From contig JAIXMN010000030.1 of the NCBI GenBank assembly GCA_025716815.1, forward strand, positions 310,001 through 374,000: a DNA stretch of 64,000 bases, read 5' to 3'. Shown in pieces: positions 12,420 to 24,205 of the stretch (positions are counted from its first letter, which is position 1; every line of letters starts with the position of its first letter). Position numbers and translations under genes: made by a program. This stretch comes from Dichotomocladium elegans (taxonomy: Eukaryota; Mucoromycota; Mucoromycetes; Mucorales; Lichtheimiaceae). The notes beneath the pieces are model-generated. The model saw nothing but the letters and a program-made list of their open reading frames with translations, searched no databases and was not told the DNA's origin.

Positions 12420-15173
12420 ATGCTTTCGCAGACCACGAAACCAACCAAGGTACGTGAATGCCAAAAACTGCACCTTTTTTTTCTCTGCGGGACGAAAACA
12501 CATCTTTTGCTCACATCCATCTATAAGCAGCCATCGTCCAAAAGCCTTCGCGTCCCGAATGAGCCTCACAAGCCATTTCTGTCGACCCTGGCGTCCGATA
12601 GGGATCTTCGGCCTCTCGAGCTTATGAGGGACATCAAAGTCAGCGGGGGAGAACACGGCCTTGTCAAGGCCCTTCATGCGCTCTCTTTAAGTATCAAAGA
12701 GTCGCACAAACCGGAAGGCGCCAAGAAGCAAAGCGTAAAAGACATTATCAAGTGCGTTTTTGAGAAACAAGAGAATAACAGCAACCCCTTCGAGCCCTCG
12801 CCATCGAGCCAGCCCACAGGCGCTGGGTGGACTTTCAACGCACTGATAAAGAATCTGGAGGAGGTAACGGGTCTGACACCCAACAATGTCAAGACGGTCA
12901 AGGAGATCTTGGCGCTACCTCTCCATCAACAACGCGTGGTCTTAGGAGGCATTGTTGAGACGTGAGTCGTTGATTTTCAGGGCTGGGCACGTATGAACAA
13001 CTGATCCGAGTGAGGGATGGAAATTTCAAAAGGCTTTTGGCGTCCCGTGCTCCGGTAAATGACCGCCGTAACACCTTTGAGGCTGTGATGCGCATCCTCA
13101 GCTCCTTCGGCCCAGAGCAAGACGAGCTTATTCATAGCCTTGTTCAGCCGCTGATAATGACCTTCCATGCAAGTTGTTTTTCCATTTTTTTCTTTGGAGG
13201 GGTGGGAATGCTAAGGTTTGTTGGCGCTATATCTATTTAGAATGATATCCACAAACCGTTCATCAATATCGTGGGCAACGAGTATCGGTCAGCAGATGGT
13301 GGCGGAAACAGCGCATGGTTCCCCGACGCAGTAAGAAGCCATGATTGCAATCAGGCACGACCCTTTTACTCAAAAGGTTGGATTTTATTGTTTGGTCTAG
13401 GGACGAGCAGGAACAAATTACTCGCGCACCGTGACCTCGACATCTTATGTAAATGCCAACTTACCGGCGCCCAAGGATGTCTTCGAAAAGCTACTCATGC
13501 GCAGAGAGTTCACGCCTCATCCTCAAGGCGTCAATGCCCTGCTACTCTACCTGGGAACGCTTATCACCCACGACCTGTTCTATACTGACCCTACCAACCC
13601 AATGAGAAACCTGACATCGAGCTACTTTGATCTGTGAGGCTCTTGCATCCCCTACTCAATTACTCCACTGATTTCTTCTGGATTTACTTCTGCAGGTCTG
13701 TGCTCTACGGATTCAACAGCGCCGATCAACGTACTTTGCGTCAGATGAAAGGCGGTCTCTTGAAACCCGATCAGTGGTTTGATAAGCGCCTTGTAATGCA
13801 GCCCCCAGGTAAGTCTGTCCTTTTTGATTGCATAGCTGTGAGAGAGAGAGAGAGAGAGAGAGGCTCACGGCCTCTCCCTTCCCTTCCCCTTTGGCGGAAT
13901 CAGGCGTTTCAGCCTTACTAGTTCTTTTCTCGCGCAACCATAACTACATTGCTCAGACGCTACTCGAAAAGAATGAAAACCGCCAGTTTTCATACGGACC
14001 GAATGAATACCTTTCTTCCGCCGAAGAACAGGACGAGAAGCTTTTCCAAGTGGCCCGTTTGGTGAATAATGGATGGTAAAGCGAGAGATGAATGTGTTTC
14101 AGAAAGACATCCGCAATCCTAAGTCATGGTTGCTGTGTTAGCTTTGTTAATGCGATTATTCATGAATATGTGCGCACCATTCTTGGCACCGATCCCAATT
14201 CGTACTTTGAGCTCAATCCACTCAGCACGCCCTCTGAGCCGGCGTACGGCAATTGTGTGTCGATTGAATTTAATATCATCTATCGCTGGCACGCCGGTAT
14301 TGGCGAAGAGGATACGGAATGGATGACGAAAATGATGTCCTCGCTCGGGAGCAAGATCCGACGTCCGTCGGGCGAGGTGCTCACGAAAGAGGGCGGTACA
14401 GACCAGAGCTACCTTGATGGGCTTATTGAAGGTTTCAACGAGGCGTACAGCTTTGGTTCGGCTGGGGATCTCGGTCTTGGGTTGCCTGTAGCGAATGCGC
14501 GGCGCGACCCTCACACAGGCCGGTTTGACGACAAAGACCTGGCCAGTGCGCTGCGGCGCGGTTACACCCAAATCGCCTCCGAGATAGGCAACGGTCGGAA
14601 TATACCTCCCGCGCTTCAGCACACGGAAATACAAGGTCTCCTTCAGAGCCGCAAGCTCAAATGCGGCACACTCAACGATCTTCGCCGTCACCTCAACCTG
14701 ACGCCCCTCACGTCCTTTGAAGACTACAGCAACAAACCAGAGGTCGTTGCTGCACTCAAGGAGCTTTACCAAGATCCGGACGATGTCGAGCTGTTCACCG
14801 GTTTGCTGATTGAGCGATCCAAGGTCACCGGCCTGCATTTACCGTACACCATGGGTCGTGCCATTCTCAGTGATGCTACGAATTTGCTACGAAATGGTAA
14901 AATGGAGGGAGGGATGTGCTGAGAAAGAGGGCGGGCAAACTTTAATTGCGGTTCAATTTCCCAGATCGTATTCTATCCCAACAGCTCACGCCAATCAATA
15001 TGACAAACTGGGGCTACGATTATGCCATGGGAAAGGGCCAGCCAGGAAAACGTGTTTTGCCTTTCATGCTGACGCATTTGCTCCCCGACGCTCGTGCAAA
15101 CCAGGAACCTGTCTTCAGCGACGAAGAACTCAAGTATCTCTTCACGATCCCTGGCAGAAAGCCATCCAATTAA
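12420..15173 (+). CDS. fatty-acid (linoleate-type) dioxygenase, animal haem peroxidase domain only
   Basis: Nine exons, 729 residues; introns 12450-12527, 12962-13014, 13169-13240 (GC-AG), 13331-13400, 13634-13695, 13809-13903, 14076-14141 and 14897-14964. The summed exons are in frame. The protein is an animal-haem-peroxidase-type dioxygenase related to fungal Ppo / linoleate diol synthases. The distal-haem motif is LGTLITHDLFYTD, RNHNYIAQ is present, and the YRWH motif (IIYRWHAGI) carries the catalytic Tyr and proximal haem His known in PpoA. Known relatives oxygenate C18 fatty acids to make oxylipin signals. Ppo proteins normally carry a C-terminal cytochrome P450 domain; here the protein stops at TAA 15171-15173 and the next gene runs the other way, so that domain is absent. 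A second-step isomerase, if any, must be a separate protein. Confidence 0.85.
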
Positions 15174-15390
15174 ACGAGGCTTTGTCAATAGCCCTATAAT
15201 CAAAAATACAGAGACACAAATATAAATATTATTTATTGGAGTAGAGCAAAGGGTTAAATGGGTTGGGGGGGGAATAAACATGACAATATCCTTATAGTGT
15301 TATGTACAATATCATGAAATATAGACACTGAAATGACGGCGGCCGCAGTAGCTAGCGTCGGATTCAACGTAGCAAGAACTTGGCTCAACT

Positions 15391-17179
15391 TCATGCGGCT
15401 GAATGTGTATTTTCGTTGCTGGAACCTTCATGCTTCGGCGGTGTAGCATGTCGCGTGAGTTGCTCATGCCCTCCATTTGGATGGCCTTGGTGAGTAGATG
15501 TGGGTGGATGCGGCGGCTCGACCGGCGTTGGCCCTTCAGAAGGTCCTGGCTGCGCTGTGATCGGGTGTTCAGATGCTGAACGGTCCTCAGACATGGCGTC
15601 GAAAGGCACCGAAGATGAGGACGGGTCTTCTTGCTCCACAGGGTCGCAGTCGTATTTGCAGATAGGACACAGGGACGCTTTCTTTGTGAGCCAAACATCT
15701 GGATCATAAGATACCCCCAGGGGTGGGAGGGGGGGGAGAGAATCAGTCAGTTCGGATCATCTCACATGCTCTTCTAAAAACTCTGTACCTATGCAGGCGA
15801 CACAGAAGCCATGGTGACAGGGAAGTACTCGAATGTTATCAAGCTCCTTTAGTTCCTCGAGGCAAATTGCACACACTGTATTCGTTGTACTATCCACCTT
15901 CCATGTCTCGACCGGGCACATGTCGTTGAGTTTCAGAAGTGACATCTTGTGCTGCTTGTCTCGGTTCACTCCGGAAATGGCGTGGAGTCCCATGGCGCCG
16001 TCCTCCATAGCAGAATGCGCGTCTCTTTCGCTCCTGTTGGCAATGAGATTGTCAAAATTTCGGGCACACCGGTAGCAACGCAACACCAGCAGCACTGACG
16101 GGGTCAGGAGGATGCATCATCAATTGTCAAGAAAATATCGTTCCATAAGAATAGACTTACATAGAAGAAAAACACCAATCGCCGCAATGAGATACGCAAT
16201 GTAGCCCTTGTTTCCCGAGAAGATGCTCCAGGCGCCGTCGGAGTCGCCGCTGGGGGTTGGATCATTGTTATCTGCGGTCGTAATGGTGGTCTCGTGAAAG
16301 TACGTGGCAATCTGGACATATCGTTGCTTCAAGCTGCCGCTCGGTGTGCTGGTGTAGTTTCGAACCATGTCCTTCAGCGCAAGGCCGTATGCGTTCGGCA
16401 CAAAATAGACTGCAACAAAGACGTTGCCAAGAGACTGCGCGACATTATTGTCGCTCATGCGGCTCGCATCTCTCTCCTGCGGCAAGGGCGCGGCCCACGT
16501 CGGGTACGACGCGTTGGATGGCAATTCGCGGATGATCGCCACGTCTGACGAGCTTCGATTATCGTAAATCAGCACCGCACCGATGTTGAGCCGGTATGTG
16601 CTCGAGAGGGACTGTGTCGTGCTGATCTTGTCAGACCATCTCTCACACCGCCCAGACCGCTGAATCAGCGCAACCGATGGCTGCGACATCATGGACGGAC
16701 TCGTCGCTGTATTGCCATTCAGACTCTGGATATCGCCGATGGATGTGCCTGGGCAACTGTCGCCAAAATCAAGCAGAAGCCGCTTATCATCAAGTTCGCG
16801 TGAGCGCTCATTGTGGAAACAGAACAAAAGCTATGCACGTGCAGAGGTGCCTTTGCGTTTACGTTCATTTACCTGGTTATTGCCGAAAAGATCGTTATGG
16901 ATAAATACAGTTTGGAAGTCCTGGCTATAGAGCTTTATCGAAGTGTCATCGATGTACGTGGCTGTTTGATTGGATCGTCCAATGTCGTACTCCAACATCA
17001 CTTGCCTTGTTGCAACAAAAGACCGCATGTGAGAAATAAAGAACGTCAAAACCTCTTATTAAGATTCCATACCAAATGAACGGGTTGGTTCGGTTCGCTT
17101 GGGCGCGGGCGCATGAGGGTGCAAGCCATAATACGATTACGGTGAGAAATGCCCAAGAATTTCTTGGACGCTTCATCAA
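15391..17179 (-). CDS. PA-TM-RING E3 ubiquitin ligase (RNF13/GOLIATH-like)
   Basis: Five exons, 499 residues; introns 17006-17072, 16807-16872 (acceptor could instead be near 16,831), 16095-16160 and 15699-15788. The frame sum is consistent. The protein starts with a signal peptide (WAFLTVIVLWLAPSCARAQA). It continues with a lumenal protease-associated-like domain (for example LNIGAVLIYDN), then one membrane helix (GYIAYLIAAIGVFLLLLLVL, completed by splicing). A RING-H2 domain follows: CAICLEEL, LPCHHGFCVACI, then CPIC in the last exon. The tail is Pro/Ser-rich. PA-TM-RING proteins sit in endosomal or vacuolar membranes and ubiquitinate sorted cargo. It converges with the dioxygenase gene, 217 bp between stops. 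Confidence 0.87.
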
Positions 17180-18089
17180 AGGAGTTGTTTTGTATATGTG
17201 TTCCGACAGGAACCTGAAGGTATTGAGTGGAAAGAGGAAGAGTGGTCCGATCCAAGCCGGGGGAGGTTCCTTTTTTTAAAGAGAGAGGAAAAAGACGGGG
17301 CGAATGATCGAAACTCTGGTTGCTGAGCGACGTACGTGATCTCGTGATCTAGTCTATCTTTGTAATCCATGTGTTGCCCTGCCAACTGACGACCTTTTTT
17401 TTCGCTTCAGGATAGGAGATTCCAAATATAGCAATGATCTTAAAGTTTCTCCATGAAGAGAATTGCTTCGCACCTACACATTTACCCGATCCGACGGATC
17501 TTAAATATCCCGGGTAGCGTATCGGATGAAAGCAAAGGACTTAACAATAGTGGAGGAAATGACTCAGTTCCCCTCGCAGGTCTTCACTTTGAAATTGAGC
17601 ACAGCAAAGGATGAGGCGTCAGCCGACGGTTAAAACATAAGGACCTTCGCACGCACACAAATTTCGTTCACCAAACATAGTTAAAAAACGGAATGATGTT
17701 CTACGATCCTTTTCTACAGGATTTTTCCTCGCCATTCAGCCAGTTGAACTTTTTGTTTGTGGGTTATGAAAATAGTTTAGCAGTTGAGTAGCAAATATCA
17801 TTTGACATTCTTGAAAATGACTTCGCAGAGCCGATACAGGATTATCTATTAGTAAAACGCCTGTTGGCTGACTCAGTCACCCAGTCAGACTATGTTCAGT
17901 GTGGCACGGGCAGCGACTCTAGACGACCAGAGCTGTAGTCTCACAAGAAGCGCTGAAATGCCACAGAACCGTGCGCGCGGCATAAATGCGACTGATCATT
18001 GGTCATCTTTCGATCACTTGACAACTCAAGTTTTACTACATATATGGGCTACCGGTCTCAGATTACGTGCCCATTCCTTTGTACCGATC
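17180..18089. other. intergenic upstream of the Fanzor gene
   Basis: This holds the promoter of the PA-TM-RING gene and the left flank of the Fanzor locus. Around 17,869-17,890 there is a small inverted repeat (CTGACT...AGTCAG), but I could not match any sequence here to the inverse of the right flank. I therefore cannot place the left end of a transposon. No other gene is seen. Confidence 0.4.
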
Positions 18090-20226
18090 ATGGCCGACGC
18101 CAAGACCAGGGTCATCAAGACCTCTTTAAGGCCTATTGGGTGGAAGCAGCAGTATCTGGAGAACCTGGAGAACCTGGTCCGGACTACCTACTTTCTCACC
18201 ACGCACACATACCAGCTCTCGCGCTGGATCCTCCTCCACGAACTGGAACGCGACCATGACTTCAACCCCTGCGAGCTCATCGGTCAAGCCGTCGACCAAG
18301 ACTATTAGGACCCTCATAAAGACACACCTCGAAGGCTACTCGAAGGCTGCCAACGTTGAGCCTGGACAACATCCCAACATGTCCCAGGTCGCAGCCTATG
18401 TCAGTACCGAGATCATGACTGCCTACAAGATTAATGTCCAGCAGCGGTTTGGCGAATGTTTACGGCGCGTTGTCAACAGTCTGTTGAACGTGCGTCAGCG
18501 GAAGGAAGCTATACGCAAAGAAATGGTTAGCAGCGATGAACACGAGTTCCGCCAGGTCTGTGAGGAGAGAATCTGGAAGCCAGCCCGTCAAATCAAGGAG
18601 CCACTGCGACGCAGAAACCCGGATCACAGCAATCTCACACCGGAAGCCCATCTCATCCTCGCTGAACTGTCACCGATCCTTCAAGCGTACGACGACACTT
18701 ATAAGTTCGCCAAAGATGACATCTACTATGATGTGAAGAAATCTCCGGGAAAACATCTTAATGCTTTTTATCAGCTCTGCAAGTTCCTAGGGATGAGGGA
18801 GGCAAAGTCAGTCCAGTGTTTTCCTCTCTGGACTTCTTGGATTCCATGCCACATCCACATCCACACGCGAATCCTCTGCCAGCATATATCAAGGCAGGCA
18901 TCCACTAAAGACCCACCGATTGAGAAGACATGGGGGAAGGTACTTGACCTCAAGTCCAAGGCATTCAAGGATAGGCATGACAGGAGGTTCTTTGGAGCAA
19001 TACAAACAGACGGAGTGTCTGTATCAATCATACTCAAGACCCCTGAGGCAAAGAAGAATCTTAATCGCAAGCGAACCCGGACTGATACCGGTGATATCAT
19101 AACCGATGACAGTGCTCTGGAGCCCGAATGCTTACGCATTGCCGACAGCATGAGGAACAAGGGCGCTCGGAGGGATCAGAGCAAGAACGATCACTCCGCA
19201 GACTGTTCCTACATTCATGACATCCCACACGACGAGCTGCAAGAGACCGAGGGCAAGTGTCTTCTCATTGATCCAGGCCGTCGCGATCTCCATTATGGGA
19301 TGCATGAGTTGAGCACGCCCGAGCTCCCTAAAATACACCAGTATACACGCAACCAGCGCGCCCGAGAAACACAGATGGTGCGATTTCGTCAGATACGCGA
19401 CACTGGCAAGGATCGCTATGATAACAAAAACAGCATCCGCGAGGCCGAGACTAGGCTTGCACAGATATGCCACAGCATCGTCAATGCCGCCAGGTACAAG
19501 CTCTACGTCGAGTCCCGCGCAAGGGAGTGGTCACTGCTCAGCAGCTTTTACAGCAGAACCACCACAACCTACACGACATCGACCCATCCTGTACACAACA
19601 AGTACGGGCCGGCAAAGAGCGACTGGGGAAAGCGTCGAGCCCGAAAGATGCATCCGTATGTAGACCATGAGGCCCACAATCATCCTCTCCATTGGAAATT
19701 ACGCCTCTCTGCCTACATAAACCAGAAGCAGGCCGATGCTCGATTGGTGCGCACTCTACGACGAAGATTTGGAAAGGACACCGTGCTTGTCATGGGAAAC
19801 TGGTCTGCACCCATAACCCGCTTCCACGAGCCCATCCGCGGCAAGGGCTGGAGGGATATATTCAAGAGGCATGGGTTCAAAGTTTATTTGATAGACGAGT
19901 ACCGCACCTCCGTGACCTGTCCCGAGTGCTCGGACCGCCTGGAGACCTTCAAGCGTATTCCCAATCCACGACCATGGCAGCGAATAAAGCGTCCTGAGAT
20001 CAAATGCCACGGGCTTCTAAGGTGTACAAACCTAAATTGTTCGAAGTCCATGGAATTCTCTCGCTCGCGGCTTTGGAACCGAGACACAGCAGCGGTACTC
20101 AACTTTCGGCACATCCTCTTGAGCCTCCGGACCAACGGAGAGATTCCAGAGCGATTCCGACATCCCAAGGCCACTGCAGCAGCAGCAGACAATAAGAACT
20201 TCCCGGCCCTGTTATCGCAGGATTAA
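18090..20226 (+). CDS. Fanzor-type RNA-guided DNA endonuclease (TnpB/OrfB relative), with apparent frameshift
   Basis: The protein has all RuvC-nuclease landmarks of Fanzor/TnpB. RuvC-I is LLIDPGRRDLHYGM (Asp codon 19270-19272), RuvC-II is YLIDEYRTSVTCPEC (Glu codon 19897-19899), and RuvC-III is LWNRDTAAVLNFRHIL (Asp codon 20083-20085). A four-Cys zinc finger (CPEC ... CTNLNC) lies between II and III. Upstream are the conserved stretches CFPLWTSWIPCHIHI and DTRILC-like HTRILC. The 70-residue N-terminus (from ATG 18090, MADAKTRVIKTSLRP) is in one frame and meets TAG at 18306-18308. The rest (RTLIKTHLEGYSKAA onward) runs in the next frame to TAA 20224-20226. The two join smoothly near 18,300, so one base appears inserted relative to an intact gene of roughly 710 residues. 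No GT-AG intron solves this. It may be a recent break, a sequencing error or recoding. Fanzor proteins are known to cut DNA guided by a 3'-derived RNA. Confidence 0.9.
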
Positions 20227-20300
20227 GATGCTATAAGCAAGATGCTCAGGCCACTCTCCATTCGACGAATGGAGGGGAGGCACCCTAAAGGTGAGACAAC
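20227..20300 (+). ncRNA. candidate Fanzor guide-RNA (omega-RNA-like) scaffold
   Basis: Directly after the Fanzor stop are two consecutive hairpins. The first has a perfect 8-bp stem, 256-263 with 267-274 of the 20,000 block (CTCCATTC / GAATGGAG, loop GAC), extendable with C-G pairs at 20251-20252 and 20279-20280. The second is CACC/GGTG at 20281-20284 and 20290-20293 with a five-base loop. In known Fanzor and TnpB loci the guide RNA comes from the 3' end of the nuclease gene and its downstream flank. Position and structure fit; transcription is not shown. The end of the scaffold and the guide cannot be placed. Confidence 0.45.
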
Positions 20301-20777
20301 TTCGTAATTGGTTTGCCATTCTGCTAACATTCTCACGCATAAATTACCTCTATCAAAACGCAAATACTACACACTGCTGGCGTAATATTCATTACCGCGT
20401 GGCGCAAACTTGATTGCAAATAATAGTAACACGCGATACAACAATGGGCGGAGGAGGGACGATTGCAATGCACTGAAAATTTCACGTTTCTGCTCATAGC
20501 GGCAGAGTACATTGATAACTTCTGTAAAAAAAACCTTGTTTTATCAGGATCCCAGACAGATCTGTATTATCCTCTTTTGTTTCTATCATAGAAATCCATC
20601 TCATTGCGATCATTCTTGTTCATCTAGCCCCCCCCGCCAGTCTCCAAAACAGAAAGGGGGTTTCCTTTATTAGGAAATACCATGCTCTGTCTTCCTTGTG
20701 ATATGATTGGCCGAAAACCATTCCCAAAGTTAAACCAGCCAAGCACCCAGATAAAATAAACCGTTTTCTTTATCGAA
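20301..20777. other. intergenic, right flank of Fanzor and BRE1 promoter
   Basis: AT-rich sequence with C/G homopolymer runs (near 20,628). No terminal repeat matching the left flank was found by eye. If the Fanzor locus sits in an IS607-like element, its right boundary and the natural guide would lie near the start of this stretch. Confidence 0.35.
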
Positions 20778-23700
20778 ATGGCCTCCACTCCGCCTGTCGA
20801 CAAAAAGCGACGCTGGACAGAAGGCGCAGAATCCAGTGCTCCGCCACCAAATGATATCGCGACGCTCTCACGTCCACCATTAAAGAAACGCTTTACCGCC
20901 AATGGCACAGTTCCTATTATCAATCACCCACCGCCGCCAGCAGTGCCAACTACGCAGCCGGCACAGCAGCAATCGAGCTCACCTATAGCAGCCACAGCAG
21001 GTCCCTCTGCTATCAGTGGCAGCAGCAGCGCCAGTACCGGCAGCGGCACTACGAAAGGCGTCCCGGAAGCGCCAAGTGTTCCAATTTCCGCGCTGGAGGC
21101 CGATGCAAAGTTCATTGTAGGTCATAGCTCATTTTGACATTTTGGACCGCACCGTGTTGAATAATACGATTTAGGCCACGCATGAGGATCTTCCCAAGGA
21201 GGCGCTGCTTAAGAAAATGCGCGAAGCTAAAGTAAGCATACTCCTGTAATCTCGTAATCAAGCCATTTAAATATATGTCTATACATGATTTAGGGGGAAT
21301 ATTCAGAACTGGAAGGAGCGATCGCTGTGATCGACTCCAAGCGAGATGATCTTGATACGCGGTGTAGCCTAATTCGGCTGCAATGGAACCTGGTATGCAG
21401 TAATTACCTAGTCTTTAGGACTTGTGCTCATTAGACGGTTGTTGTGCGCTAGCTGCTACATGACCTTGTCATTGTTGCCAAAGCGCTTGGCCTGGACCCG
21501 CCTCCTGCAAATGGTATTGCGCGACAGCACGGGATAAACCTCACAGTGTGCTAATAAATCGATCTATTGACAGGCCTACCACGTATCGATCGCGACCTCC
21601 ACGAGACAGAGAATGAGTTGATTGACGCGAAGAACGCTGCGCGGTTAATCGCCGCCCAGGTGCTTGAGGCAATCCAAACGTGGATGAAGGAGAATGAAAC
21701 GGTACATCGTGAGTGCGGAAAGAGTCATGGTAAATATGAATCAGTCAAGGCAGTATTCTATGATGCATGTGAAGACTTACAATGAACAAGACCATCAAGA
21801 AAAGCAGAAACTGCTGACAGCTTGGATCAGTAAGGAGATCGAGGACTTGCGGTTGACATACAAAAGCAGCCACGGGCTGGTGGATGAATTAATGCGGCAA
21901 AATAAATCGATCACTGGCCATTTGGAACGAGCGATCCATGATACAAAATTAGCGGAAGAGCAGCTAGAACAAACACACAAGCTGCTAGATGAGTCGGCGG
22001 AGAAACTTGCGCAGGCGGAAAAACGATCGGATCGTCTCGACAGCAAGGCAGTTACTGCTTTTCCCGCTCCAAACCAAGATGTACGGTCCCCTTTGCATCG
22101 CGATTCATCGGTCGGCATTGCCCAGGCAACCGCAAATCAGACCAAAGAAACATCATCTCCCAGTGTAAATACATCTGCCCTTCATGGAAGCCGACTTGTG
22201 CGAGTTTTCTAATGCCATCCTACAGCCCGAATTTACAGAAAAGCAAATGGCCAAGGAATATCGCATGATTGTGGACGCTCGCAATCGCGAACTCCAGGAA
22301 CTCCGGCGCGAGAAGGAGCAGTTGATTGATGACCTTGAGCGGCTGCGTGGGAAATTTATCTCGTTAACGGACGAACAATTGATGGCTACCGAGTATTTCA
22401 AGACGCTTCAACTATCCCTGGATCATTACAAGGCGCGAGCACATTACCTTGAAGATATTAAATTACAGCTTGAAGAAGAATTAGATGATGTGAGGGCAGA
22501 GCGCCGAAAACTGGCAGATGAAGTCAAGACAGAAAAAGGAGCTCAGGAGGCAGCAATAGAGGGGGAGATGAAAAGATTAGAGAATGACCTACAACGTATC
22601 CGCAAACAACATGATGATTACCAACAAATTGCGGATACCCAAATCAGTAAGAAAACCCGCGAGGCGGAGCTGTATGAGGCTACTGTTATTGACGTGGAAA
22701 AACAAGCGGTAAGGTCCTACGATAATGAACCACAATTAAGTGACTAACGTTCCGTATTTTAGCAACGCATAGCCGATCTGGAAAAAAGATTATCTGAGTT
22801 ACGGGTATCAATACAAGACTCAACCAATACATATGCAGAGATGGCGCAACTCTATGACAAGATCCACACACAAATAAGGTAGGAAAAAGTATCTTTTTTT
22901 TAAAAAAAGGAATCGTTGCTTATATTGTTTGATCTAGCGATGCACGGATAGTGCTTGATCTACTAGAATCTAATAATCTTAAGGACTTGGCGAAGGATCC
23001 TCAGCTACAGATTGACTTGGAACGGAAGTTTGCGTTTTGGGAGCAAGTGGGAAATACTCGGGAGGAGATCCGATCTTTGATGAATCGGGTGGACGAGAGA
23101 TTCTTTGAATACAAAAAGATTGAGCTGATGATCAGCTTTTTTGTAAATGTAAGGAAGTGAAGTGATTGATGATGCAACCTCCACCTTATGTGTGTTACCA
23201 TAGAACGAATCCCAACTGATGACCCAGATCGATCGAGCAGGCGCTATCTTCACTAAGCTCGAAGAGCAAAGTTCAAAGCCGGTCTTTAACCATTCTCAGA
23301 AAAACGAACAGAAAACAAAACTCCAGGCTGAGGTAGGTGAAGATAGCGTGACATGGATGAAATAGTAATCTATTCCGAAATTTGTAGAAATCAAAGTATG
23401 CGCATACGTTTGGATCCCTCAAAACGGCAAAGGAAAAGCAATCTGCGAATGTGGCTACACTGCGCCGTACGAGCGAGCAGCAGCTTGAACATATTCGGCA
23501 ATTAGAGGATCGTGAAAAGAGCATCGAGCAGCAAGTCGTGAGTGCAGCGATTCTGAATTTAGGAGTAAGGGTTACTGATGATCAAGGGTAGTGCGAGAAA
23601 GAGAATGAAGTGCGGAAAACCGTACGCGCTGTTGAGGAGCACCGTAATACTGTTGAAGATCTACAACATCAATGTAGTGAAATCCGGATATCGTCAGAAC

Positions 23701-24205
23701 ATAACGACAACTATTTTCACGAGGTAAGTTGTGTTGGTGTCGTGTCGTCTAACTCTGTTAACAAGGAGCTCAATTTTTCCCTCTCCCCAGCTGCAAAAGA
23801 TCCTCAAGGATAAGACTAAGGCGCTTGACGAAGAGAAGCAGCTCCGGAGGCGAGTGGATGAGGACTATGAAAAGATGCAGCGAAAATGGAATGCTTTATC
23901 TCAAGGAGATAGCGCAGCAACCGAACAGTTATTCCAAGAATGCGAAGAACTTCGGGCAAGTAGAAATGCTTGGATTAGGAGGGGGAAGTGAAGGGTTTCT
24001 CATGCAGTCCACGTATTTACGCGAGAAGTAGACTTTACTGAAATGTGGAGCGTGCCGCACAAGATTCAGAAAGCGGCTATTGGCAAGATGTATGCACACG
24101 TTCTGTGCAGAATGCATCGAAGCTCGCCTTGAAACTCGGCAACGACGATGTCCGACATGCGGAGAATCTTTCGGTGTCAATGATGTCAGACCATTTATAC
24201 TTTAA
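20778..24205 (+). CDS. BRE1: BRE1-type E3 ubiquitin ligase for histone H2B
   Basis: Fourteen exons, 874 residues, exon sum in frame. Introns: 21117-21174, 21232-21293, 21393-21452, 21514-21573, 21709-21790, 22165-22225, 22709-22762, 22879-22937, 23149-23203, 23333-23387, 23538-23591, 23724-23790 and 23956-24031 (GC-AG). The N-terminus is basic (MASTPPVDKKRRW) and Ser/Pro-rich. The middle is almost continuous coiled coil (for example RELQELRREKEQLIDDLERL). The last exon encodes the BRE1 RING: LLKCGACRTRF, RCMHTFCAECI, RCPTCGESFGVNDVRPF, at the extreme C-terminus as in the family. BRE1 with Rad6 mono-ubiquitinates H2B on transcribed chromatin. The GC-AG splice before the RING is required; without it the protein ends before the catalytic domain. 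Confidence 0.95.

Noticed and set aside
12962..12980. 19-nt intron in the dioxygenase gene ending at TTTTCAG
   Set aside because: Too short to be spliced and wrong phase; the 53-nt intron 12962-13014 fits frame and branch-site position.
17869..17890. CTGACT...AGTCAG inverted repeat as the left end of a Fanzor transposon
   Set aside because: Very short, and no matching sequence was found in the right flank at 20,227-20,777.
18136..18300. Independent N-terminus for the Fanzor gene starting at ATG 18136 in the main frame
   Set aside because: This part is Ser/Thr-rich and looks like out-of-frame translation; the conserved N-terminal helices are in the other frame from ATG 18090.
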